Part shown: one piece after another, positions 34,333-44,239 of the stretch
Numbering within the stretch: position 1 is the first letter of the stretch
Layout: each line of letters begins with the position of its first letter
NCBI GenBank assembly: GCA_021791495.1
Contig: JAJYWN010000078.1
Span: forward strand, 23,672 to 87,671
Direction: 5' to 3'
Source: Bacillota bacterium
GTDB lineage: Bacteria > Bacillota > Sulfobacillia > JAJYWN01
DNA: 64,000 nucleotides
Notes under the pieces: model-generated
The model's input: the letters and a program-made list of their open reading frames with translations, nothing else
Told to the model about the DNA's origin: nothing
The model's database searches: none
Position numbers and translations under genes: made by a program

Positions 34333-35862
34333 TTATACTGCGTCTTTCAGTCCGTCGCCGGTGTAGAAGCCGGTTCTGGTAACGTCGATGACCTTGGCAC
34401 GACAGCCCGGTGTGGCCGCAACGGCCGCGGCGCCCCGTTCCGTGGTAACGAAGGTGGTGCCGCGCCCGAAGACCACTCCCTCGTGCATGACCACTTCACC
34501 GCCGGCGATGGTCGTCCGTGCGCGTCGTGAAAGGGGTTCGACCACAGTGACGTCGGCATCGGCGCCCTCAGATAGATGGCCCTTCTGAGCGAGGCCGATA
34601 ACGCGCGAAGGGGTCCAGGATAGCTTGCGTACCAGGTCGGAAACGGAGAGCATTTCCATTTGCACCAGCTGCATCCCGGCGGACAGCAGGACGTTCCTGG
34701 GGATGCCGCCGCCGTCTGTGCCTAGCGCATCCACCACGAAGCGGCCGGCATCATCCTTGGTAGTGGCCAGCATCAGCCGGGGGATGGGCGGGTTCACCGG
34801 GAAGCTCAGGCCGATATTCGTCCCGGCCGCCTCCCAAGCCGCCACCCCTTCCGCCCCCGTGGCCAGGACGGTGTCGTCGCCCACCACCGAGTTGATCCGC
34901 GCCCACCCGGCCAGGATGGCCTGGCGCAGGCCTTCCTGGGTACCGGGAAAGCCACCCATCCCCAGCCACATCTTGACCCGGGACAGGACCGGTTCGCCGT
35001 TCACGCAACGGGCGCTGGTACCATTGATGACCGCCAGGTACGACTCGGAAAAGAGGTGGGGCGCGCTTTTCAAGAGGTCGATGGCTTCCAACGCCTCTAC
35101 CGCCGGTTCCTTCACGTTTCCGCGGCAATAGCTGTTCACGTGGGCCAGGTGCAGCCGGTTACGGCCGGCCAGCGCCACGGCTTCGCGAAGACCCGTGATG
35201 TCGCTGGCGGTGGCCGTGGTGCCACAGTGGAAGGCCACCCAGATGCCCTGTCGGTTGGCTTCTTCAATGGCACGGCCGGCTGCTTCGGGCGTGAGGGCGT
35301 TGTCGAAATGAATCTTCACGCCGATAGCCCCGTCCACCAGTCCTTTCTCCGCCGCCCGGCGGAGGTCGACGGCTGAGGCGTCGGGACCGCTCAGGTTCAC
35401 CTTGGGGGCCAGGCCCTCAAGGCAGGCCGCCGTCAGACCGGCTCCGTGTTCACCCGCCTGACGGATCACGTCGGCCGCCGGACCGCCCATGTCCAGAGCC
35501 GTGGTGACTCCCGCGCGAGCCAGCATGCCGTGGGCCACACGGCCGCCGTATTTCGAGGACAGGTGGACGTGGAGGTCGATAACCCCGGGGATTACGTAGC
35601 AGCCATGAGCGTCCAGAACCCGGGCCGGACGGATGTCCAGGCTCCGGCTTCCAGTCCCGCTGGGGCCCCGGCCGTCACCGCTCGTGGTGCCGCCCGCCGC
35701 GCCTTCCGAGGTACCGGCCGCGGCCCCGCCCGACGTCGGTGCGGTCACCGCGACCACCTTGCCACCGGACAGGGCTACGTCGCCCACGCCGTTGATACCG
35801 TTGGCCGGGTCGACCACGTGTCCGCCTTTGATCAATAGGTCGCACGAAAGAGCTGTCGCCAT
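34333..35862 (-). CDS. amidohydrolase superfamily protein
   Basis: 509 residues. Metal-binding HVH in VIPGVIDLHVHLSS, a further His in LHLAHVNSYC, and a Lys (GVKIHFDN) that may be the carboxylated ligand, as in D-aminoacylase/dihydroorotase-like amidohydrolases. The N-terminal small domain carries a Gly/Thr-rich insertion (about residues 42-70). ATG at 35862 follows CTGGGAGGCATCGC. The substrate is unknown. Upstream, 36092-35863 is non-coding. Confidence 0.85.
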   Translation of the reverse strand: MATALSCDLLIKGGHVVDPANGINGVGDVALSGGKVVAVTAPTSGGAAAGTSEGAAGGTTSGDGRGPSGTGSRSLDIRPARVLDAHGCYVIPGVIDLHVHLSSKYGGRVAHGMLARAGVTTALDMGGPAADVIRQAGEHGAGLTAACLEGLAPKVNLSGPDASAVDLRRAAEKGLVDGAIGVKIHFDNALTPEAAGRAIEEANRQGIWVAFHCGTTATASDITGLREAVALAGRNRLHLAHVNSYCRGNVKEPAVEALEAIDLLKSAPHLFSESYLAVINGTSARCVNGEPVLSRVKMWLGMGGFPGTQEGLRQAILAGWARINSVVGDDTVLATGAEGVAAWEAAGTNIGLSFPVNPPIPRLMLATTKDDAGRFVVDALGTDGGGIPRNVLLSAGMQLVQMEMLSVSDLVRKLSWTPSRVIGLAQKGHLSEGADADVTVVEPLSRRARTTIAGGEVVMHEGVVFGRGTTFVTTERGAAAVAATPGCRAKVIDVTRTGFYTGDGLKDAV

Positions 35863-36091
35863 GACTGCGATGCCTCCCAGGAAGGTCTAGGTCCAGTTAC
35901 CTTTTCGCCGCGGCTTTGCCGGTGTCCTCGTCCCGGACTACCACCTGAAGAGGGGCCGCTTACCGACCCGGAAGGGTGGTACCCAAGAACCGCGGGCGCC
36001 GCCCGATGGACGGCGCCTGTGGTCTGCTTATGGGGCAGGTCTGCCTTCGCATAGCTGCCTGGGCCAAACTGCGTCCCCCGAAAGGCGACGG

Positions 36092-36754
36092 CTACCGAGC
36101 CCCGGTCGGTAGTGTGCACTGTGGCGGGAAGAGATCGGTCGGCGGGCACTCCGGGAACTCCGGAGAGACCTGGGCGCACTCCGCCGGCACACAGAAGCCA
36201 TAGGCCGGGAGCAAGAGTTTTACCGTGGCGTCTGTCTCGACGAGCAGGCAGAGGTTGAACTGGCAGCATACCTGGTCCGCCGGTGTCAAAACGCACGGTC
36301 CGCAGGAGTAACTGGGGACGTCGCAGACCACCGTGGTGCCATCCGGCGCGCAAAGGGTCACGGTTTTGGTAAAGGAGAAGGTAACGGGGAAGTCGCAGAT
36401 CGGTGTCGGCGCGGGATTGAGGACTTGAATATCCGCGTTGACAGTGAGCAGCAGTGTGACATTGAAGAATCCGGGAGTGGTGAGGGGAATACGCGGTGGC
36501 ACCTCTGTACAGGTCACACTCGTGATCGTGCAGGCAACGTAGGCTCCAAGGCTGGGAATGCAATTTTTCGGCAGGTTGAAACAGACGTTATCACGGTGTT
36601 CGACCTGGAAGCAGAAATCATAGACTTTCGTGGTCTCTATACACACTATCTCCTTCCACGGTGGTGGTGGCGGCGGCGGCGGAGGAGCTTTCTTGCCTCC
36701 CACGCAGAACCCTATCGACGACGGATACACGGTGGCGGGTACTTGGCTATCCAT
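36092..36754 (-). CDS. Cys-rich protein, probable spore-coat or exosporium component
   Basis: 220 residues. After a short N-terminus with a run of ten prolines (about residues 24-33) come two related beta-rich units rich in Cys (about 16 in total), e.g. TTKVYDFCFQVEHRDNVCFN and CDVPSYSCGPC. It resembles the uncharacterised Cys-rich proteins found near SPOCS genes in spore formers. ATG 36754 follows GGGGGGAAGACCTC; an upstream ATG (36784) is less well placed. No signal peptide. The spore assignment is an inference. Confidence 0.65.
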   Translation of the reverse strand: MDSQVPATVYPSSIGFCVGGKKAPPPPPPPPPWKEIVCIETTKVYDFCFQVEHRDNVCFNLPKNCIPSLGAYVACTITSVTCTEVPPRIPLTTPGFFNVTLLLTVNADIQVLNPAPTPICDFPVTFSFTKTVTLCAPDGTTVVCDVPSYSCGPCVLTPADQVCCQFNLCLLVETDATVKLLLPAYGFCVPAECAQVSPEFPECPPTDLFPPQCTLPTGAR

Positions 36755-36861
36755 GAGGTCTTCCCCCCATGAGGTGTGTTCCATAGATAAGGTAACATAA
36801 AGTCACAACATAATACTACCAGCTCACCAGTTTGGTGAGAACCTCCGGGCCTTTGCCCCAC

Positions 36862-36902
36862 AAAAACAGGCCCTGCCCGCTCTCGGGCGGGGCAGGGCCT
36901 AT
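36862..36902 (-). terminator. terminator of the amidase gene
   Basis: On the minus strand GGCCCTGCCCCGCCC pairs with GGGCGGGCAGGGCC-type arm around GAGA, followed by TGTTTTTG. It lies 39 bases after the amidase stop. Confidence 0.85.
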
Positions 36903-36940
36903 TCTCAAGCCTATTCTGGGACCAAGCGCTCTGACCAGCC

Positions 36941-38647
36941 CTACACGGCCGGCGGCCGTCGTAGCTTACTCGCCTGCTCAAAGGCGTAAGCCAGCCGGAT
37001 AAGCGCCGGCTCAGAGTAGGCCCTCGCCGTAAACGTCACTCCCAGGGGGTGGCCCTCAGGCGCGTATCCACCCGGCACCGACACCGAAGGATATCCCGCC
37101 CGCGCCGCGATGCCGGCCCCGTAGTTCCCAGGTACCACCAGCGCGTCGAGGCGGTATTCATCGAGAGCGGCGTCGATACCCCTGACGGTCGAAAGGTGGA
37201 GGTTCCGCATCAAGCTCCGGATGTACTCGGGTTCAGTCAAAGTGCCGCTCTTCGACTCGGCCTCCACCAGCAGCGTCTGGCCGAACTTGAGCAGGCTTTC
37301 CGGCCGCCGCAAGTTGAAAGCGATAAGCTCCCTCAAAGAATGCACCGGCACATTGGAGCCGAGGCGCCGCAGATAGGCGTTGAGGTTCGGCTTGAACTCG
37401 TAGACCATAGCCACGTTGTCCATCTTCTCCTTGGCCGCCGGCAAGGGTACGGGATCTACCACCTCGGCGCCCTCTCGCCGCATGATCTCGATGGCGGCGT
37501 TCATCAGTGCCATCCGGTCGGCGTCCAGCTTCTCGTAGAGATCCCGCGGCACTCCCAGCCGCGCGCCCTTCAGCGCCCCGCTATCTAGAAAACGCGTGTA
37601 GTCCAGCGGCTCCGGTGTACGGCCGAGACTCCCCAAGGTGGCCGGATCCCGCTCGTCCACTCCCACCAGCACGGTCAGGAGGATGGCGGCATCCTTCACC
37701 GTTCTCGCCAACGGACCGGCGGTGTCCTGAGTGTGCATGATGGGAATGATGCCGTAGCGGCTCACCAGGCCGACCGTGGGCTTGATGCCCACCACCGAGT
37801 TGGCGCTGGCCGGGCTGAGGATGGACCCGGAGGTTTCCGTTCCCACCGCCGCCGTGACCAGGCTGGCCGCTACCGAAGCCCCCGAGCCAGAACTGCTGCC
37901 ACCGGGGGTGAATTTCCCCGGGCCGTAGGGGTTCAGCACCTGCCCGCCGCGTGAACTGTAGCCGGCCGGCATATTGACGGTCATGAAGTTGGCCCATTCG
38001 GTCATGTTCCCTTTGCCCAGGACGATAGCCCCCGCCCGCCGTAACTGGGCGGCGACGAAGGAGTCCTCGGAAGCATAGGAATCGGCCAAGGCCAGCGACC
38101 CCGCGCTGGTGTGCATCTTGTCCCCGGTATCGATGTTATCCTTCACCACCACCGGGATGCCGTGCAATGGCCCTCGCGGTCCGTGGCGCCTTCTTTCGAT
38201 ATCCAACGCGTCGGCGATGAAAAGGGCGTCAGGGTTGATCTCAAGGATGGAATTCAGGGCCGGCCCCTCGCGGTCGATCCGGGCGATGCGTTCGAGGTAG
38301 GCCAGGACCAACTGCCGGGAGGTGAGCCGCCCTTCAGCCAGTGCCTCTTGCAGGCCGGTGATGGTTGCCTCGACCACCAGGGAGTCGTTCCTGGCTGCGA
38401 TAGAGGCCATCCCTGCCGAACCCGCCACCCCTGCCGCACCCGCCGCCGAAGCGGTCGCCGCTACGGCCGAAGACCCGGCACCGGCCCCCCCAACTTGGGC
38501 GCTTGCGGCACCAGCCGTGGTCTTGTCCGGTGTCCCCGCATGGTCGGTGGTCCTGTCGTGCCTCCCCCTGCCGGTCCTGCCAACCGCCGTTCCCGTTCCC
38601 GCGGCCCCCGCCGCCGTCTTACCCCCTGCCACGTTCCCCGCAGCCAT
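36941..38647 (-). CDS. amidase (AS family)
   Basis: 568 residues. Catalytic Lys in IPVVVKDNIDT and the Ser-cisSer-Lys signature region GGSSSGSGASVAASLVTAAV followed by GTETSGSILSPASANSVVGI. The enzyme hydrolyses amides to acid plus ammonia. The first 85 residues are low-complexity Ala/Gly/Thr, so the true start may be internal, near VEATITGLQEALAEGRL. Its upstream neighbour is the broken PHP hydrolase, six bases away, so they were probably one operon. Confidence 0.9.
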   Translation of the reverse strand: MAAGNVAGGKTAAGAAGTGTAVGRTGRGRHDRTTDHAGTPDKTTAGAASAQVGGAGAGSSAVAATASAAGAAGVAGSAGMASIAARNDSLVVEATITGLQEALAEGRLTSRQLVLAYLERIARIDREGPALNSILEINPDALFIADALDIERRRHGPRGPLHGIPVVVKDNIDTGDKMHTSAGSLALADSYASEDSFVAAQLRRAGAIVLGKGNMTEWANFMTVNMPAGYSSRGGQVLNPYGPGKFTPGGSSSGSGASVAASLVTAAVGTETSGSILSPASANSVVGIKPTVGLVSRYGIIPIMHTQDTAGPLARTVKDAAILLTVLVGVDERDPATLGSLGRTPEPLDYTRFLDSGALKGARLGVPRDLYEKLDADRMALMNAAIEIMRREGAEVVDPVPLPAAKEKMDNVAMVYEFKPNLNAYLRRLGSNVPVHSLRELIAFNLRRPESLLKFGQTLLVEAESKSGTLTEPEYIRSLMRNLHLSTVRGIDAALDEYRLDALVVPGNYGAGIAARAGYPSVSVPGGYAPEGHPLGVTFTARAYSEPALIRLAYAFEQASKLRRPPAV

Positions 38648-38653
38648 TCTGAC

Positions 38654-39611
38654 TCATGCCTCCGTTTCGCGATCCAGGAAGAAAGGTTGGGTCCAAGCCA
38701 TCGTCGAACCCTGCCCAAACAGCGTCAACCGCACGTAACTAGTGTCGAAGTCGCCAAGGTCGAACTTGGCCGAGCCACCCCGCGCCAACGCCAAACGTAC
38801 GCCTCCTCGCCCGATAGCCTGTATCTCCTGGGCATCGGCGGTCTCGATAAACAGAGTGTCGCCCACCCGCCGGATGTCGGCGATGGTCACGCCGGTGGAA
38901 CAGTAGAAGTTGCCGGCGCAAAGACCGGCGAGCACGCCCTCCACACTGCGCCGCTCCGAGCGCACCATGAGCCACCCCAAGCCGATGTCGGCCCGGCTGT
39001 GGGAATCATCGCAGGCCAGACCGAACAGCCGCCGGCCGTGGGCCAGGAGGTAGTCCCACTTATTTGTAGAGAGGGCCGAGCCTTCGCATAACTCGATATT
39101 CCCATTAAAGATCTCGACGCCGCTATACCCTTGCCGCGCCAGCATCGCCTCACGCCGGTAGTGGGGCGTCAGTTGCCAATCGGGGTGATTAAGGGTGGTG
39201 AAGACCCGGTTCCCACCTGAAAGCAGCCGGAGGAGTTCTCCCTGATCCCTGATGTGGGGTACCGATCCCAAGGTTTTCAGGTCACTGGTGTAAACCCCCG
39301 TATGCTCCGCCCCGGCCGGCGAATTCCATTCCATGCCTGGGACCAGTACCAGACGTTCATCATGCGCCCGGGGTCAACGTCATGTGGTCGGAGAGGCACA
39401 GGAAATCGTAACCCAAGTCGGCATACAGGTCCAGAACCACTTCGACGGGCAGTGTGGCACAAGAACTGGCCGGGCTGGTGTGGGCGTGCAGGTTACCCCT
39501 CAGCCACGTGCCATGCCTTTCGGCATACGGGTTTGTCCAGTTCACGTCGGTGGTCACAGCTAGTTCCCGGCCTTCATGATAAGATTCGGGGAGTCCCATT
39601 CGACGGGCCAA
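38654..39611 (-). pseudogene. CehA/McbA-type PHP metallohydrolase, frameshifted
   Basis: From 39611 the frame reads GTWLRGNLHAHTSPASS and FLCLSDHMTLTPGA, then hits TGA at about 39360. The reading continues one frame over as ERLVLVPGMEWNSPAGAEH, with LNHPDWQ, FGLACDDSHSRAD and a C-terminal beta domain to 38654. These are the metal ligands of the CehA/McbA PHP family. One base gained, or two lost, near 39357-39363 (GGCGCATGATG) breaks the gene. A sequencing error would restore about 319 residues. Confidence 0.85.
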
Positions 39612-39722
39612 TGGTTTCCCCTGCGCACATGGCGGGCGGTGGCGATTCCAGAAGGTAGCCGGCCCGTATCTAGCGAATCGCCTTAACCCAATTCACACAA
39701 GCGACCGGAGGCCGATCCAGAT

Positions 39723-40757
39723 ATGTCCGCCACATCCAACTCCAAGCCCACCACCAAGTCCGGCACCAAGGCCGGCAAGCAACCTTTCAGCGCCGCCGAC
39801 ATCGAGGAAAACCGCCGTCGCCTGGGCGACCTGGTGATTGAAACGCCAGTTCACCGGTGGCGCAGCCCGGGCCTAAGCGATCTGGTGGGCGACGAGACGG
39901 AGGTCTTCCTGAAACTAGAGCTTCTTCAGTACACCGGCTCTTTCAAGCCCCGCGGCGCCCTCACGAACATGATGCACTTGGCTCCCGCGCAGCTCGCCCG
40001 CGGCGTCACCGCCGTCAGTGCCGGTAACCACGCCATCGCCACCGCCTACGCCGCCAAGGTCATGGGCACCACCGCCAAGGTGGTCATGATGAAAAATGCT
40101 AACCCTTACCGCGTGGCTCTGTGCCGCCGCTACGGAGCCGACGTCTTTTTAGCCGAGGACGTGCACGCCGCTTTCGATGAAGCGGAGCGGATCAGGGAAG
40201 CGGAAGGCCGGGCTTTCATCCACCCCTTCGAGGGAGAATACACAGCTCTGGGCACTGCCTCCGTGGGGTGGGAATTCTGCCGCCAGGTTCCCGATCTGGA
40301 CGCGGTGATCATCCCCGTCGGCGGAGGCGGGTTGGCCGCCGGGATGGCAACGGCAGTTAGGATAATGCAGCCTCGCGCCCAAGTCTTCGGAGTGGAGCCG
40401 GAAGGTGCCGACAGCATGCACCGCAGCTTCGCCGCGGGCAAGCCGATGCCTATCGAGAAGGTGGCCACCATCGCCGACAGCCTCGGCGCCCCCTATGCCA
40501 TGCCGTACTCCTTTGAACTGTGCCGCCAGAACATCGACGAACTGGTGAAGTTGGACGACGATGCTCTGCGACGGGCCATGGCGCTGTTGTTTTGCGAGAT
40601 GAAACTGGCCGTCGAGCCGGCCGGTGCCGCGGCTACAGCAGCGCTCACCGGCCCTCTGGCCGAGCGTCTGCGGGGAAAAAAAGTAGGAGTCTTAGTCTGC
40701 GGGACCAACATCGACCCCGAAAGCTTCTCCAGGCACATCCTCGCCGCCAAGTTCTAG
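39723..40757 (+). CDS. threonine ammonia-lyase / serine dehydratase-like PLP enzyme
   Basis: 344 residues, fold-type II PLP enzyme. The N-terminal 30 residues are Lys/Thr/Ser-rich, then ETPVHRWRSPGLSD, PLP lysine in YTGSFKPRGALTN, SAGNHAIATAYAAK and the phosphate loop IPVGGGGLAAGMATAVR. These are the features of IlvA/TdcB and serine racemase-type enzymes. It lacks the C-terminal ACT domain of biosynthetic IlvA, so it is likely a catabolic dehydratase or racemase. ATG follows CCGGAGGCC. Opposite orientation to the amidase operon. Confidence 0.88.
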   Translation: MSATSNSKPTTKSGTKAGKQPFSAADIEENRRRLGDLVIETPVHRWRSPGLSDLVGDETEVFLKLELLQYTGSFKPRGALTNMMHLAPAQLARGVTAVSAGNHAIATAYAAKVMGTTAKVVMMKNANPYRVALCRRYGADVFLAEDVHAAFDEAERIREAEGRAFIHPFEGEYTALGTASVGWEFCRQVPDLDAVIIPVGGGGLAAGMATAVRIMQPRAQVFGVEPEGADSMHRSFAAGKPMPIEKVATIADSLGAPYAMPYSFELCRQNIDELVKLDDDALRRAMALLFCEMKLAVEPAGAAATAALTGPLAERLRGKKVGVLVCGTNIDPESFSRHILAAKF

Positions 40758-41091
40758 ACCAAAGTCCCACCGTCTATGGCGGCACGCCGCCCCTAGAGCT
40801 TGCCCAGCGTCCCATGCCGCGCTCCACAATACCGCCGCGGTCCGCTGGTCGGCGTGGCGCTGGGCTTATAATCGTGTGTTAACTCAGAAGGGCGTGCTTC
40901 AGAAGTACAATGTTTATCGAAGTGTATTCTTCTGTATTAGTTATCACTATCGCAATATTGCATTGTGCCGATTGTAACAGCTATTATCGTAGGAGGAGCA
41001 ACGAACATAGGTATGCTCAAGCACAAACCTGGCGTTGCTTCGTAAACTTATTGCCTTTAGTAGTATTAATGTCATGGGAGGTTAAGGTCAA
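40758..41091 (+). other. AT-rich intergenic region upstream of doxX
   Basis: 334 bases, clearly AT-richer than the genes around it (for example TTTATCGAAGTGTATTCTTC). It probably holds the doxX promoter and leader. No gene, tRNA or strong hairpin is seen. Confidence 0.5.
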
Positions 41092-41664
41092 ATGCCCAGG
41101 TTGGTGGAACGTATGTATCAGGACAAAAGACTCACTTGGCTGTGGCTGGTCGTCCGCGTGTGGATGGGCTGGCAATGGTTCGAGGCCGGCCTGCACAAGA
41201 TCGGGAACGAAGCTTGGTGGGGTGCCAAGGCGGGTACGGCTCTTAACGGTTACTGGATGAAGGCCGCTGGGATGGGCCTGGATGCCGCGGGCAAGCCTCT
41301 TAAGCCGGGGGCTACCTACGTGTGGTACCAGAACTTCCTGAAAGGTCTGGTCAACTCGAACAGCTCCCATTGGTTCTCGTACCTGATCGTCCTTGGGGAA
41401 CTTCTCGTCGGTATCGGTTTGATGGTTGGCGGCTTGACCTTCGTAGCCCTGATCGGCGGTGCTCTCATGAACATGAACTACATGCTCGCCGGCTCGGCCA
41501 GCAGCAACCCGGTCCTGTTCTTCCTGGCCATCATTCTCATGCTGGCTTGGGACAACACTTGGTACATCGGAATTGACCGTGTGATCCTGCCGTTCATCGG
41601 CTCCATCTTCGGCCGGAAACGCTCACCAATGGCCTCAGCTCCGGCGGTCGGCGGCCGCGGTTAA
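41092..41664 (+). CDS. DoxX family membrane protein
   Basis: 190 residues, four membrane helices. LVVRVWMGWQWFEAGLHKIG at the N-terminus and LIVLGELLVGIGLMVGGLTF, MNMNYMLAGSASSNPVLFF further on are typical of DoxX-like proteins, known as the quinone-reducing small subunit of thiosulfate dehydrogenase in some archaea, and of redox-linked membrane proteins elsewhere. RBS CATGGGAGGTTAAGGTCAA precedes the ATG. Confidence 0.88.
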   Translation: MPRLVERMYQDKRLTWLWLVVRVWMGWQWFEAGLHKIGNEAWWGAKAGTALNGYWMKAAGMGLDAAGKPLKPGATYVWYQNFLKGLVNSNSSHWFSYLIVLGELLVGIGLMVGGLTFVALIGGALMNMNYMLAGSASSNPVLFFLAIILMLAWDNTWYIGIDRVILPFIGSIFGRKRSPMASAPAVGGRG

Positions 41665-41695
41665 GTCTCAGCCGCAAAACTCCATAGCACGTTTG

Positions 41696-41733
41696 AGGGC
41701 CCTCCGTCCCCTAGCTTCGGAGGGCCCTTTTCG
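41696..41733 (+). terminator. terminator of doxX
   Basis: GAGGGCCCTCCG and CGGAGGGCCC arms flank a TCCCCTAGCTT loop, followed by TTTTCGTT. Confidence 0.88.
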
Positions 41734-41929
41734 TTGCCTCCGCGGAGGAGTACGCCGTACGAAGTTCTGAAGGGTCGGCTTGGCATGGCAAAGAATTCCT
41801 CTGCTCATTCAATAGGAATCTTGGGTGCCGAGGAGCGCGATACCAAATGAACCCGCGCCGAAGGTGCACGCCGCAATGCCGCAGAGGGCTGATCGGGGGC
41901 TCGGGAGAACACGAATGGGAGGGAAAGCC

Positions 41930-42403
41930 ATGGATGTCAGACTGGCGCGCGGAAGCTTGGAAGATGTCTGGGTCATGCGGGTGCCGCCGGGGGCAGACCT
42001 ATATCGCTCTATCCAAGACGTGGCGCGGGAGCACGGTATCCAGAGTGGGTTGATCCTGGGTGGAGCGGCCAGCCTCCGCACGGCGGTCTTGAGGAACCTT
42101 CGGCGGTTCCCGGATTTTCCGGTCACCGACGACGACCGTCGTTTCTTCAAACTGGAAGCCCCGCTGGAGATGCTCTCGATCTCGGGGAACATCTCGACCC
42201 TGAACGGTCAGGTATGGATTCACGCTCATGTGGTCGTCTCCTCCGGTACTGAGGAGGGACGTTGCTACGGGGGGCATCTGGTGGCTGGGAGCGAGGTCCT
42301 GACCACCGCGGAGATCGCCATTGCCAAGCTTGGTGGCCTGGAAATGCTGAGGCTGAAAGACCCGGAGACGGTGGGGGCGGAGCTGTTTTTCAAGACTTCC
42401 TAG
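41930..42403 (+). CDS. PPC/DUF296 domain protein
   Basis: 157 residues. PPC (DUF296) signature GLILGGAASLRTAVL, HAHVVVSSG, GGHLVAGSEVLTTAEI. ATG 41930 follows ATGGGAGGGAAAGCC. In plants the domain sits in AT-hook proteins; bacterial stand-alone versions form trimers and have no settled function. Confidence 0.85.
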   Translation: MDVRLARGSLEDVWVMRVPPGADLYRSIQDVAREHGIQSGLILGGAASLRTAVLRNLRRFPDFPVTDDDRRFFKLEAPLEMLSISGNISTLNGQVWIHAHVVVSSGTEEGRCYGGHLVAGSEVLTTAEIAIAKLGGLEMLRLKDPETVGAELFFKTS

Positions 42404-42527
42404 CCCCTTCCTCTGACCGGCTTATGGTCTGGAATTGCGGCAAGCGCGGGTGTATTGTTAGAGCGTAAAGCCACGTTCTCTTATAGCAAACATTGGCACC
42501 CGGTCAGAGTACCATGGGAGGCGGCTC

Positions 42528-43898
42528 GTGGCTCTTCAGTCCCAGGCCGTGCACCGTCGCGTAGCTTCATTGCCCTCCATGCGCTCCATGGTGTGGAACT
42601 TGGCGTGGCCGGCCATCACCGAAATGTTCCTCCAGACCTTTGTCCAGATCGTCAGCATGGTGCTGGTCGGGCATCTGGGGGCGGCGGCCGTAACCTCCAT
42701 CGGTCTGTCGATGCAGCCCTTGAACGCTGTCTACGGGGTGTTTGTGGGCGCGGGGGTCGGAGCCACGGCCGTGGTGGCCAGGATGATCGGCGCCGGCAAC
42801 CCGCGGGAGGCGGGACGGGCATCGGCGCAGGCCATGGTGGCGTCCGTTCTGCTGGCGGGGATCGGCGCCGTGCTGATGTTCGCCAAGGCCCGCGCCATGG
42901 TCGTTTGGATGGGTGCCGAACCTGCGGTGGTGGAAGAAGGCACGCGGTACCTCCTTGTAATGATACCGGGCCTTTTCTTCATGTGGATCCAGACCGTGCT
43001 GACGGGCGCCCTCCGGGGCGCCGGCGACATGCGGACCCCCATGAAGATCAACATTCTCATCAACCTCATCAGCTTCGTCGGAAACATCCTCCTGGTCTTC
43101 GGCCTGTGGCGGTTCCCGGCGCTGGGCGTTTTCGGCGCCGGCCTGGCCACGACGACCGCCAGGGTCATCGGCGGCATCCTCCTCCTCATCCCGTACCTTT
43201 CGGGTAGCTCCATCCTTGAAGTTAGATTCCCTCAGGACCTGCTCCCCGACCGGGCTCTCATCGCCCGAGTGGCTCGGGTGGGAATTCCCTGCGCCTGCGA
43301 GCGGTTGATCGTGACCGGGAAGGGGATCTTCTACGCGCGAATGATCGCCGGACTGGGAAGTATGCCGTATGCCGCGCATACCATCGGCGCTAACGCCGAA
43401 TCCATTTCGTACTTGACGGCCAACGGGTTCGCGACGGCATCTACCACCCTGACGGGACAGAACCTGGGCGCCGGGCAGCCGGGCATCGCCGAGCGGAGTA
43501 CTTGGGAGGCTGTGCGCCAAGGGTGCCTGTTTGTCGGTACCATGGGCATTGCCTTCATCTTCTTCCCCGAAGCATTCATGCGCATCTACACGAAGGACCA
43601 AGACGTGGTGCGCCTCGGTGCCATTTACCTGCGGATCATGGGGTTCTGCCAGGTCCACCAACTGGTGGCCAACGTCCTCACGGGTGCGCTCCGGGGCGCC
43701 GGCGACACCAAGTTCGTCATGTATGTCTCGGCTTTCGGGGGCTGGGTGCTGCGGCTGGGCGTCACGTACCTCCTCTTGTACGTGGTCCACACCGGCGTCG
43801 TGGGGGCGTGGTGGGGGATGACCGCCGACACCTTGTTCATGGCCGTGTCGAGCTTCATCTGGTTCAGGACGGGTCGGTGGAAGCAGGTTACGGTCTAG
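42528..43898 (+). CDS. MATE family efflux transporter
   Basis: 456 residues, 12 helices in two similar halves (WPAITEMFLQTFVQIVSMVLVG and LIVTGKGIFYARMIAGLGSM). The signature TGALRGAGDMRTPMKINILINL in the first half is matched by TGALRGAGDTKFVMYVS in the second. GTG start behind CATGGGAGGCGGCTC. Sodium- or proton-coupled export of organic cations is known for the family. Confidence 0.92.
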   Translation: MALQSQAVHRRVASLPSMRSMVWNLAWPAITEMFLQTFVQIVSMVLVGHLGAAAVTSIGLSMQPLNAVYGVFVGAGVGATAVVARMIGAGNPREAGRASAQAMVASVLLAGIGAVLMFAKARAMVVWMGAEPAVVEEGTRYLLVMIPGLFFMWIQTVLTGALRGAGDMRTPMKINILINLISFVGNILLVFGLWRFPALGVFGAGLATTTARVIGGILLLIPYLSGSSILEVRFPQDLLPDRALIARVARVGIPCACERLIVTGKGIFYARMIAGLGSMPYAAHTIGANAESISYLTANGFATASTTLTGQNLGAGQPGIAERSTWEAVRQGCLFVGTMGIAFIFFPEAFMRIYTKDQDVVRLGAIYLRIMGFCQVHQLVANVLTGALRGAGDTKFVMYVSAFGGWVLRLGVTYLLLYVVHTGVVGAWWGMTADTLFMAVSSFIWFRTGRWKQVTV

Positions 43899-43998
43899 AA
43901 AGTCGAACGTTACTGAACCTCTCGGCTGCGGGACCGGCTTGCGCGGCATGGCGCTTCAGGAGTATAGTCAATGTAGATACATCATGAAGGTGACCAGG

Positions 43999-44238
43999 TT
44001 GAGACTTACGATCCAGAAGTGGGGTAATAGCTTGGCCCTCAGACTTCCTAAAGCCCTGGCAAAGGATTTGGGCCTTGAGGCAGGATCGGCCGTTGAGGTC
44101 CGGTCTGATGGTAACGAGATCACCATCCGGCGCGCGGCCGTCAAGTGCGCCCTTGAGGACATGGTCCTGCAGATATCGGAGTCGAACCGCCACAGCGAGA
44201 TAGAGGTCAAGCCCGTGCGGGGCAAGGAGGCCTGGTGA
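43999..44238 (+). CDS. mazE: MazE-type antitoxin (AbrB/SpoVT fold)
   Basis: 79 residues: MRLTIQKWGNSLALRLPKAL followed by AKDLGLEAGSAVEVRSDGNEI and a charged C-terminal tail that would wrap the toxin. TTG 43999 is preferred over ATG 43984 because AGGTG lies six bases before it and it gives the usual MazE N-terminus. The stop is one base before the toxin start. MazE binds its own promoter as an autorepressor. Confidence 0.9.
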   Translation: MRLTIQKWGNSLALRLPKALAKDLGLEAGSAVEVRSDGNEITIRRAAVKCALEDMVLQISESNRHSEIEVKPVRGKEAW

Positions 44239-44239
44239 G

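Noticed and set aside
42567-43949. 460-residue open frame antisense to the MATE gene
   Set aside because: His/Pro/Arg-rich antisense product typical of GC-rich shadows; the MATE protein has full family motifs.
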